NCBI GenBank assembly: GCA_946411835.1 | Contig: CAMKFK010000003.1 | Span: 1-64,000, forward strand | Source: an uncultured Clostridia bacterium | GTDB taxonomy: Bacteria > Bacillota > Clostridia > Oscillospirales > Oscillospiraceae | Direction: 5' to 3' | DNA: 64,000 nt | Shown: positions 57,101 to 64,000 of the stretch, piece after piece | How the letters are laid out: every line of letters starts with the position of its first letter | Numbering within the stretch: position 1 is the stretch's first letter | Position numbers and translations under genes: made by a program | Notes under the pieces: model-generated | Seen by the model: only the letters and a program-made list of their open reading frames with translations | Told to the model about the DNA's origin: nothing | Database searches by the model: none

Positions 57101-57230
57101 TCTTTTCGATGACGGAATCCGGATTCTCGCCGTTCAGAGCTTTGATGAAACGCGACAGGTTTTTCGCGCGTCCGAGATATTTATAGACGTCGTTTTGGTT
57201 CGTACCATAAAGCAAGCTGTATCGATCCAT
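54198..57230 (-). CDS. GTPase-associated-protein-1-like protein with coiled coil, single TM and extracytoplasmic C-terminal domain
   Basis: 1010 aa; N-terminal ~400 aa GAP1-N-like layout; long E/K/R-rich coiled coil; TM YRILYIAAAIGLLLGILTSSVIGGVI; Ser/Pro-rich linker; C-terminal ~300 aa beta-rich-looking domain. Confidence 0.6.
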   Translation of the reverse strand: MDRYSLLYGTNQNDVYKYLGRAKNLSRFIKALNGENPDSVIEKTLSFMAGSGNAGANGDEPFPTIRYAPLYMNRLEGMRSDMKPFYALSVNAPERKPGNRPTTYEYVYFLGRDCLSKQEGGYCFIDHVFGSHLATWEDVRDYREGKRTLSFNAPPRRVDPILQNEDAALLYGAIKHLYANKLVVIRLPEDDRFIHTAMDLLTQLYSLLPESTGMEVGFAVNVSAEQLIDIPKKTYTRIFVQPASASVNALTSDYTLFDLSQDGQILPSSGAFQNVLSGWAMHSWEHRRDAMRVLFRDARFLDGEAFLSGSQQFLSDPFFTWINSDQDNGTIGSFAELKAKHDSFSACRIPWCAELFKRRSPALLKPEMGINTLAGEELAVLLLSSEKESGKEDSSDDIKIQDIVAFVDDPITMLRVFVLRARDSFLAYAKSLLEKKTLAYEDEARKKDKEHEEAIAALKTEQQREIKRIEAEKKSFEESASKAENRAQKAETEKESVQKKLKNANSELERARSEKKKAEETNRSLEAQLRKKDEDLQDIENDLKRAQEDARKLREAMPLSEMSSLEITKPDNVAKSRPPKRLKKGSYRILYIAAAIGLLLGILTSSVIGGVINSKKIKQYKETIQTQAVTIDGCKKKISELKSEIQSLSASGAEAPEPAPSTSTSVDEKQDDAPTDSAIDNSIWRNRDRLAKLGVDVISGNRDSLPMEMQVGSERISLVEGSGQSNAIQAKGNALLIEFESGVSLYTEAAYQDVWSLAKESEEGIHGYYVSFEGKWLDVSQVLPEEAFAQGKVWRFNKDAKNLTSAYDYIGTTAFAVDGLREGCLFVFAIREGNEFKAASIIDDGNLTASFYELNDNQGFQLISTEDSNPLPEICYVSLKNSVFTSLPEKARILWVTGDESYLLFCDYDKLQASKPDILQEFLKRAGDHPLEALFRDKKGNTVDLINDVVLKAANEISRGLSENASWSRERTNLLRMDLFLINDNDRKIWVYAEKDTSVIKATLDNRRSS

Positions 57231-57234
57231 CGGT

Positions 57235-59148
57235 TTACTCCTTCAAGTGGTTGCTGAACTTGGACTGCCTCCACCGGAACATGGTATAACGATGGTCCCA
57301 TTTGTTCCTGTGCGTCTCAACGAGCTCACGATCAAAATAGCCTGGGTTCGCAAAAAGGCTACAACGCGCCAAAGCCTCCTGATCGCTGTCATTCAGCGGC
57401 TTTTCATCTCTGTATTGAGGACGCGTCAAGTAATAGCTGTTCAGCGCCCAGTCTCTCTCCGTGCTGCCGCTCAAGTCGTTTGCCCTGAATTCCGCCTCCA
57501 CCGGCGCGCAGCGGGACACCATCAGCAGCCAGTACAACAGCTTGTCCACATTGTAGGGCTCAGGGAGGCGCTTTGTCTCCTCCGGTTTTTTTTCCAGTGG
57601 GGCGTCAAAACCGAAAGGAGAGCATCGCAGAACAGAAATAAACGCTTTTTTAAAATCGTTCTTTTGCATTTCCTCCAACGTGTACTTGTAAAGCTCGCGC
57701 TTACCTTTATCTTCAAGAGTCATCATACGGTCAAGCTCTTCACGAAACAGATAACAGCCGTTACTATAGTCCGAGTCAAGCTCGCTGTCCCCGTTACCTT
57801 TGCGATCCCGATTCTGTTCGACTTCCTTGCATTTGGTAAACAATAGCATCATGGGCGCATAGTTTTGCACATGCTTTTCTCTCTGGCGTAATCTTTGATA
57901 TTCGTCAGCCCAACTGCATATTTTTTGGACTTGCGGCCAAATAGATGCTCCGCTGTCGTCCTCCGATCGGTATTGGCTCATCTCAGTGTCAAAGCAGACG
58001 ATAAAAGCGTCGCAGTTCAATGTGATGGGATATTCATTCCAAATTCTTTCTATATCCAACTTATCCGAGACCGCTTCATCATATGATTTACGTTGCCGTT
58101 CGGCAATCTTTTCAGTATCCGGTTTATCTTTCTTTTTCTCGCCGCAAAGCTCGCCGGGAATATCGTAGAGTGTCAACAGACAGTTGTGGAGATTCTGACC
58201 TGCCTCATTTGTGTTGGGCTTAATAAGGAAAGTGGCTGAGTAGGAATTGCTTGGATCGTTTGTCTTAAGGGGAGCACATCCTTCGTCATGATATCTAGAC
58301 AGATCATTTCTCAAACGGGCATTTACTTCTCCATCTTCACAAAGAGAGATACTGCAAAGCGCATTCAAGGAGGGGGCTTCTTTCCAGATACCTGTTTTGC
58401 TTTTCGAGTCGAAGGAGCCTCTTTCTGCATAGTCAGCCAACGCGACAATTGTTGAGGTCTTTCCGGAGGATTGCTGCCCCACAAAGGTTATGGTGCGGTG
58501 CTCCGCTTCTCCGGCGTGCTGAAAAAGTTTGCTTCCACAGGAGCAGACGCGATACCGCGCAAATTTGCGCTGTCCGCCATAGTAGTAATCAAAGCCCTCC
58601 AACACGTCCTCGTCCTTATCGTCTTTTGCGTGGTAGAGTTCGATGTACGCGGTCAAATTGCCATCCTTAAATTTATCTCTGAGCATTCTCAGGTCGTTCT
58701 TTAAACCATCCTCTGCATGAACATCCCAAAGAGCATCGTCTCCTTGCTGAATCAAAGTGCGGAAAATGCTCTGAACGTCCTGTTTTGAGGCTTCCTCTTC
58801 TTTCGATTCGTCATCATCCACCTGCAGCCCCTCGTCCAAGTACGCTTTCATTGTATCTATCGTCATCCCGTCGGATGAAAGCCCTTTTCTCGCCGCGATG
58901 TTCCGAACGCACTTTTCAAAAGAAATGGTGACCTCATGATAATCAAAGTCCCCATTCCCTTTTTGGACAGTTCTTGTCCCGTCAACCAGAGAATGCAGTT
59001 CCCTTGAGTCCACGAACCATTGCAGCACCTTAAACCCTTCCTCCCCCGCGACCAGCGGACCGAGGTCAAACAGCACCGGCCTGGTCCCTTCCTCGTTGTT
59101 CTGGCTGAGGCGTTTTCCACATTTTGTGCAATAAAAACTGTATGGCAT
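57235..59148 (-). CDS. Zinc-ribbon P-loop GTPase (TRAFAC/double-GTPase-like)
   Basis: N-terminal CTKCGKRL and later CSCGSKLF; Walker A FVGQQSSGKTST; LLTLYDIPGE (Walker B/DxPG); MLLFTKCKE. Confidence 0.75.
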   Translation of the reverse strand: MPYSFYCTKCGKRLSQNNEEGTRPVLFDLGPLVAGEEGFKVLQWFVDSRELHSLVDGTRTVQKGNGDFDYHEVTISFEKCVRNIAARKGLSSDGMTIDTMKAYLDEGLQVDDDESKEEEASKQDVQSIFRTLIQQGDDALWDVHAEDGLKNDLRMLRDKFKDGNLTAYIELYHAKDDKDEDVLEGFDYYYGGQRKFARYRVCSCGSKLFQHAGEAEHRTITFVGQQSSGKTSTIVALADYAERGSFDSKSKTGIWKEAPSLNALCSISLCEDGEVNARLRNDLSRYHDEGCAPLKTNDPSNSYSATFLIKPNTNEAGQNLHNCLLTLYDIPGELCGEKKKDKPDTEKIAERQRKSYDEAVSDKLDIERIWNEYPITLNCDAFIVCFDTEMSQYRSEDDSGASIWPQVQKICSWADEYQRLRQREKHVQNYAPMMLLFTKCKEVEQNRDRKGNGDSELDSDYSNGCYLFREELDRMMTLEDKGKRELYKYTLEEMQKNDFKKAFISVLRCSPFGFDAPLEKKPEETKRLPEPYNVDKLLYWLLMVSRCAPVEAEFRANDLSGSTERDWALNSYYLTRPQYRDEKPLNDSDQEALARCSLFANPGYFDRELVETHRNKWDHRYTMFRWRQSKFSNHLKE

Positions 59149-59205
59149 ATCCTATATTCTCCTTATTCATCGTCTTTACTCCGCACAGTCCGCGCGTCGC
59201 GCCGC

Positions 59206-60792
59206 TCAGCCCTCCGACCAGTCGATTTGAAGGGCGGGAATTGTCGCCTGAAGCGACTCCTCCGTGGCGTTAAAGGACATGATCTGCAAGCCTGCAAGCG
59301 GAATGGCGCGATTGGTTTCCTGACCCATAAAGACAATGTTCAGCCCAGCGTCGAGCGTGTTTGCATAATCATCAGACGCGCTTTGATCCCACAAGAGCAG
59401 ATAGCCCTGAGAGACCGCCTGACCGCCCGCCAAGCCGGGAATGAATGGGCAAGAAAGCCAGTCGCCGCTTTGCAGTTTTCCGATCAAGGTCTCCTCCAAG
59501 GTCATGTCCGCCAGCTTGTTCTGAATGAGCTCAAGCTCCGACTTGAGCTCGTCTTTTTTTCTGTCGAACCACTTATCTTCCCAAAGCTCGTCATACGCGC
59601 CCTTTAGCCTGCTGGTATACTCTTTCCAATTTTCGCCGACGGTCCAGTCGCGCAATTCATTGAGATAGTCGTCGATTTCGCGCCAATAGGCAGTCTGCCA
59701 TGCCTCCTGCGAATTCTCACCCTCCTGGTAGTAGAGCATGGGAAGGCTCGGACGGATGGTCGGCAACATGGACGGCAGTTCCCTGCTCAAAGCCGTCTCA
59801 TCCGTAAAGAACGAGAGCCCGATCTGATTCTTTTCTATCCAATCCATCAAGTATTTCTTGGGATCCGACGCAAACGTCTGGGAGAATTCGCCCTGAATCC
59901 GATTCTGCAGCTGCGCGGCTCTGTCCCGCAGATCTTCCACGCTGATCTTACGAGCCCCCTCGAACACATCGTTCCTGCCCTTTTTGGCACGAGCCTTTTT
60001 CAGACAGCCGACAACGTTCATACCCTCGTGGAGCTCGGGACGGTAATCCTCGGCTGAGAATTGGCTTTTGATTTGGGCGATCTTGTCTGCCTGTTCCAGC
60101 TCCAAAAGGCGTCTGATGGGAGCCTCGCCGCCCAAATACTTAAGAATAACGTCCTTTCTCTTTTTGAGACGCTCTATTTCCTCTTTATGAAACGAATCAA
60201 ACCGAAGGACGGAAACGTCGTCATAAGGCACAAATCCAAAATAGGGAAGCTCGCCCGCCGGATTGCTGAAGCGACGGAGCAGATCCAAAAGCGCCGCAGC
60301 GAACGTCCACGGAAGTTTTTTCTCGTCAATCGCTCTGCGGGCGAGCAGGAACAGCCGTTTCTGAAACATTTGATTCTCAGAGCTTGCGTTGCTTTTGGAC
60401 AGTTCCAGAATGCTTTGGACGCATCCAGACAGATCGACCACAGGGATTAGCCCCATATACATGAGCTGAATCTCCATTCGGATGGAATGTGTGACGCCGA
60501 GTATCTTGGAAAGGTATTTTTGCAAATCCAGACCCGCGCCGCCATTAAACTGCCTTACATCGTAGAGAACGACCAGCAGCCATGATCCTCTCGTTAGCTT
60601 CTTCTCCCTGATCTCGTCCACAACCAGTGTGCAAATCTTTGACAGATCGCTGTTGTCCCTTGCATTCACCCAAATCCCGTCGGTGCCGAGTTCCTCGGCG
60701 AACTGCTTACGGGCAAACTCACCATCTTCCTGTGACAGAAAAGAGACATACATCAACTTGTTTTGAATTTCATGCGCGTCCAGCAAAGCCAT
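59206..60792 (-). CDS. Uncharacterized protein of GTPase-associated operon
   Basis: 528 aa from MALLDAHEIQNKLMYVSFLSQEDG; GAGGTGAAC near start; no family recognised. Confidence 0.65.
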   Translation of the reverse strand: MALLDAHEIQNKLMYVSFLSQEDGEFARKQFAEELGTDGIWVNARDNSDLSKICTLVVDEIREKKLTRGSWLLVVLYDVRQFNGGAGLDLQKYLSKILGVTHSIRMEIQLMYMGLIPVVDLSGCVQSILELSKSNASSENQMFQKRLFLLARRAIDEKKLPWTFAAALLDLLRRFSNPAGELPYFGFVPYDDVSVLRFDSFHKEEIERLKKRKDVILKYLGGEAPIRRLLELEQADKIAQIKSQFSAEDYRPELHEGMNVVGCLKKARAKKGRNDVFEGARKISVEDLRDRAAQLQNRIQGEFSQTFASDPKKYLMDWIEKNQIGLSFFTDETALSRELPSMLPTIRPSLPMLYYQEGENSQEAWQTAYWREIDDYLNELRDWTVGENWKEYTSRLKGAYDELWEDKWFDRKKDELKSELELIQNKLADMTLEETLIGKLQSGDWLSCPFIPGLAGGQAVSQGYLLLWDQSASDDYANTLDAGLNIVFMGQETNRAIPLAGLQIMSFNATEESLQATIPALQIDWSEG

Positions 60793-60845
60793 ATCGTTCA
60801 CCTCGTTACTTTGTGATATCAAACCAAGCAAATTGAATCTCAAGG

Positions 60846-60900
60846 CCTATGTGACCACTCTCCCGCGCCGCAAGTGATTCGCACGGCGCGGGAGCATAGG
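60846..60900 (-). promoter_or_regulatory. Strong intra-operon hairpin without U tract
   Basis: CCTATG...CTCCCGCGCCG - loop - CGGCGCGGGAGCATAGG. Confidence 0.6.
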
Positions 60901-60916
60901 AAGCCCATCCAAAGAA

Positions 60917-63736
60917 TCAAACGAGGGTGTCCCACAGCGTGGTTCTGGCGTAGAAGAGCTGGATCTTCTTCAACTCGTCGTCCGAGAGACCCAGATTTGC
61001 CATATTCCTCTGGAATTTCATCGTGACGGTAACGTCGTTCTCGGTGGTGGGCAGATCCGGCTGCGCACCCTTCTCAACCAGACCTTCGCGCTCACTAATC
61101 AAAAGAGCTGCGTTTCTTTCGCCCTTTGCAAGGTCGTCCGCATAAGCCTCGTCGAGCATGAGCGACCCGCGATACTCGATCGCTTTCTTGCAGTAGTTTT
61201 CTAACTGGGTTCCCTGCAACGCGGCGTCCAGCTTGGAGAACAGGTAATAGCCCAAGAGCCCGTTCTCAATGAGCATCTTATCCTTTTTGGGAAGATAGGG
61301 ATACATTGTCTTTGCAAAGTTCGCCAGCGGCTTCGGAGTACCACGTTCGGAATCCTTCACGACCCATCTCCCCGCGTTGTCCTGATAGAGGAAGAGCGCA
61401 TCCAGCAGGACGTACATCATGGCGGGACGTAGTCTCTCCTTAAGAACAATGTTGATGTCGTCAATGTCCATGCTGCACTTGCGGAACAGCTTCAGAGTCT
61501 TCAGTATCTCACAATACATGGGCACATGAGCGCGGAGCACACGCACGGCGTTTTCCCATGCGGCGTCCTCCGTGGGGGCAGTAGTGGCAAAGATCCCGCC
61601 ATTCTCCAGCCTGACCATCTTTGAGATAGCTCCGAGATCTTTTCCGTTCTGGCTGGCGACCTCCTGCGCCAGACGCTTTCCCTTGCGCAGAAGCCCCGCC
61701 CCGTCAAACGCCGTTTCATACGACGAATAGAGGTTGACGTCAATGGGGTGCCACTGGATCGTCTGGTCACAATAGACCCGATGAACCTGATACTGTTCAT
61801 TGCCCAGCTTGTCGCAATACAACACGCCGAGTTCCTTGCACTCCTCCACGATCTTTCCGATCTTGTTGCGGATTTCTCCCTCGTAGCTGATGATACCGGT
61901 GATAGGGTCGGGGATGCGAGGATCGGTCGCGGGAACGGTAAGAGAGGGGTATTCTTCCCACGGGACGGCCGGAAACAACTCGTCATCCGCTTTGATGTCC
62001 CTATATTCGTTCGCGGATATCTTAACGGCGCTGGGCGACATGCAGTGCAGCTCGGTGGCAACCGCCTTGGAGACCGTCGAGGCGATATGAGGCGCTCTCT
62101 GAAGCGTGTCCAAATACTGAGCTTCCCATGCAGCCAAATCATTCAGCTTGTAGACCTCGAAGGGAGCGGCAAACTGATAGCAGGAGATGGCCGACGCGTC
62201 GGCAGAGGAAAAGATTTGCAGACTAAACGCCGGCGAGGGGAACTCTGCGGCAAAGGCAGCCGTGATCGCCGTAGCAATGGCCTGCCCGCCTTCCGTGCTC
62301 AAAGCGGAGGGATAGACCGCCACGATGTAATTTGGCGTCACGTTGCCGTTAATCTGCGGCTGGCTTTTTGCGCGCAGGCTGTGGGCAATTTGCTGCGCCG
62401 TCTGCACATATGACTGCCCGCCGCTGTTCTGCAGTTCGTCAAACAGCATTTTGATCGAGACGTCAATCGTCTGCGGAACCTGAAATGAAATGAACCTATC
62501 AAAGGTAACGCGAGCCGGAATGGGGCTGTCCTCGGAAACCAGCTCCAATCTGGACGGATCGGCGGCGGACTGCCGGACAAGCTCTTGCGAAAAGTCCAGC
62601 CATTTCGACGGATCCTCAAAGAAGCTGTTGATCAGCGCATTGCGCGTCTGCTGGGCGTTCACGGTAGCCAACGCCTGATCGGCCTTATCCCGCAGCCAAT
62701 TATAGGTGGTCTGTCCAAGCGCGGCAATGTTGACCTCGTTGGGCGCTTCCGTGGCATTCTGGAACTTGCTGAAGCTGGAGAAGCTGTCGGCAAAACTATC
62801 GTAAACGGCGGTCAGGCTCTTCAGAACGTATCCGAACGCCTCGATCTGATCTCTGAGAATCCTCGCAGGCTGAAGGAATTCCGTGTCGAACAGGTTATTC
62901 GCTTTGAAAACATACTCTCGGCGTTTCTTGTTGATCTCCGCCGCGTATTGACCCTCAAACGCCAGCTTCCACGCGGTCTTCTGAGGAATGCGTTCGGCGA
63001 GCTTAAGGGGATTCAGAACATTGACCTGATCGATTTTCCTGCGCACCGCGCTCAGATTATTCGCGGCGTTGGCAGGGCTGATCCAGTCGTATTCGGCGCC
63101 GCTTTGCATTTCCTTCCCGTCCCGAAGGTTTTCCAGCATGATCCGAATGCCGATCCCGGAATTGTCGCCGTCCTGAAGGAACTTTCCATCAAATACGTTG
63201 ACGAAAGCAAGCGGACCCTCCTGCTGAATGTACTGGATAACGTTATTCTTATAGCTGCAGAAGAGGTTTCGGATCATGTTCTGCAACTCGTTTTTTGTGG
63301 AAAAATCCGAGTTGTTTTCCACATAGACCTGACAGGAGTCTTTTGTGCCCTCATCGTCATAATTGCCTTTTCGAATGGAATCCCATGTAAAATCCTCTGA
63401 ATCCAGATGCAGAACCTCAAACATATCCATATGACCGGAGTGAACATTTTCCAGAAAAGTATTGAGGCCGCCGAGGAGCTGCTGTGCCGCCGCTGTGCCC
63501 GCCACGGCGGGGAAGAAGTCGTCCTCCCCGCGGAAGGGCAGAATGCTCACACCCGTCGCGGCAAGCTGACCATGCACCTTCGGCGAAACACTGCGAATTC
63601 CCGCTTTCTGACAAACCTCGGAGACCACATAGGCTCTGGTAAGCATCTCCGCCGCAGAGGCGGTGGCGTACCCGACGGCAGCATACTGTCTGGGACGCTC
63701 GTGGTTCTCACCGGGCGAATTCCCTGTGTTCATCAT
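60917..63736 (-). CDS. Large uncharacterized protein of GTPase-associated operon
   Basis: 939 aa, largely helical composition; no recognised catalytic motif. Confidence 0.7.
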   Translation of the reverse strand: MMNTGNSPGENHERPRQYAAVGYATASAAEMLTRAYVVSEVCQKAGIRSVSPKVHGQLAATGVSILPFRGEDDFFPAVAGTAAAQQLLGGLNTFLENVHSGHMDMFEVLHLDSEDFTWDSIRKGNYDDEGTKDSCQVYVENNSDFSTKNELQNMIRNLFCSYKNNVIQYIQQEGPLAFVNVFDGKFLQDGDNSGIGIRIMLENLRDGKEMQSGAEYDWISPANAANNLSAVRRKIDQVNVLNPLKLAERIPQKTAWKLAFEGQYAAEINKKRREYVFKANNLFDTEFLQPARILRDQIEAFGYVLKSLTAVYDSFADSFSSFSKFQNATEAPNEVNIAALGQTTYNWLRDKADQALATVNAQQTRNALINSFFEDPSKWLDFSQELVRQSAADPSRLELVSEDSPIPARVTFDRFISFQVPQTIDVSIKMLFDELQNSGGQSYVQTAQQIAHSLRAKSQPQINGNVTPNYIVAVYPSALSTEGGQAIATAITAAFAAEFPSPAFSLQIFSSADASAISCYQFAAPFEVYKLNDLAAWEAQYLDTLQRAPHIASTVSKAVATELHCMSPSAVKISANEYRDIKADDELFPAVPWEEYPSLTVPATDPRIPDPITGIISYEGEIRNKIGKIVEECKELGVLYCDKLGNEQYQVHRVYCDQTIQWHPIDVNLYSSYETAFDGAGLLRKGKRLAQEVASQNGKDLGAISKMVRLENGGIFATTAPTEDAAWENAVRVLRAHVPMYCEILKTLKLFRKCSMDIDDINIVLKERLRPAMMYVLLDALFLYQDNAGRWVVKDSERGTPKPLANFAKTMYPYLPKKDKMLIENGLLGYYLFSKLDAALQGTQLENYCKKAIEYRGSLMLDEAYADDLAKGERNAALLISEREGLVEKGAQPDLPTTENDVTVTMKFQRNMANLGLSDDELKKIQLFYARTTLWDTLV

Positions 63737-64000
63737 TCAGCCGCATTCCGGTGAGGGGAAGCGCGTTGCTAATAAAGGATTCCACGCTGAAAACGCCCGG
63801 ATGCCCTCCTACCGCCGTCATTTCGGTGAGCATCGTGATGAAGTGCTCCGCCACGGTCTCCATGGCGACGCGGAAGGCATCCTTGTTCCCCGTTTGACTT
63901 CCAACGAGATAAGGAAGCTCGTAGAAGTGCTTTCCGCCCGTCGGCAGCTTGATTTCGGGGTTTGCAGTATCGTTAACGACCCATGTGTCCTGATAGCCGT
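63708..64000 (-). CDS. C-terminal part of another operon protein, truncated by window edge
   Basis: Open minus-strand frame to window end: GYQDTWVVNDTANPEIKLPTGGKHFYELPYLVGSQTGNKDAFRVAMETVAEHFITMLTEMTAVGGHPGVFSVESFISNALPLTGMRLNDEHREFAR-stop; not in ORF track. Confidence 0.75.
   Translation of the reverse strand, partial: GYQDTWVVNDTANPEIKLPTGGKHFYELPYLVGSQTGNKDAFRVAMETVAEHFITMLTEMTAVGGHPGVFSVESFISNALPLTGMRLNDEHREFAR

Noticed and set aside
60917-63736. 939-aa protein as a tubulin/FtsZ-like GTPase
   Set aside because: Searched the translation by eye for GGxTG[ST] and found none; a tubulin-like partner, if any, would have to lie beyond the window.
1-64000. tRNA, rRNA or CRISPR arrays
   Set aside because: None recognised on either strand by eye; a tRNAscan/CRISPR scan would be decisive.

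Overview
The window is a 64 kb stretch of a GC-rich, spore-forming Firmicutes-type (Clostridia-like) chromosome. Main blocks, left to right: (1) housekeeping genes: FAD/Rieske oxidoreductase, CAP-domain protein, L21-Prp-L27-Obg, nicotinate phosphoribosyltransferase, cardiolipin synthase. (2) A ~19 kb, 20-gene anaerobic cobalamin operon (8.98-28.18 kb) behind a cobalamin riboswitch with its own terminator. It starts with a predicted lipoprotein CbiK-type chelatase and a BtuFCD-like transporter, and carries two CobU-type proteins. (3) A minus-strand operon of barnase, barstar, PrsW, EamA and HAD genes. (4) XdhC-like gene, the complete spoIIIAA-AH operon, Asp23, nusB, xseA, xseB, ispA. (5) An intergenic cluster of hairpins at 40.6-40.9 kb. 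(6) Transporters, M20 peptidase, TPR/DUF4037 pair, HD hydrolase, NCS2 permease, SGNH hydrolase. (7) An EAL/degenerate-GGDEF protein followed by a pilB/gspE pseudogene with a nonsense codon, two frameshifts and a truncation. (8) At ~52.2 kb an AT-richer accessory region begins: HigBA-type toxin-antitoxin module, decayed insertion-sequence relics, then a minus-strand operon of at least five large genes that runs off the right end. That operon encodes a zinc-ribbon TRAFAC-like GTPase, a coiled-coil single-pass membrane protein resembling GTPase-associated protein 1, and three large proteins I cannot assign. It is the best candidate for an undescribed system. All calls come from reading the sequence and supplied translations; no database search or folding was run.
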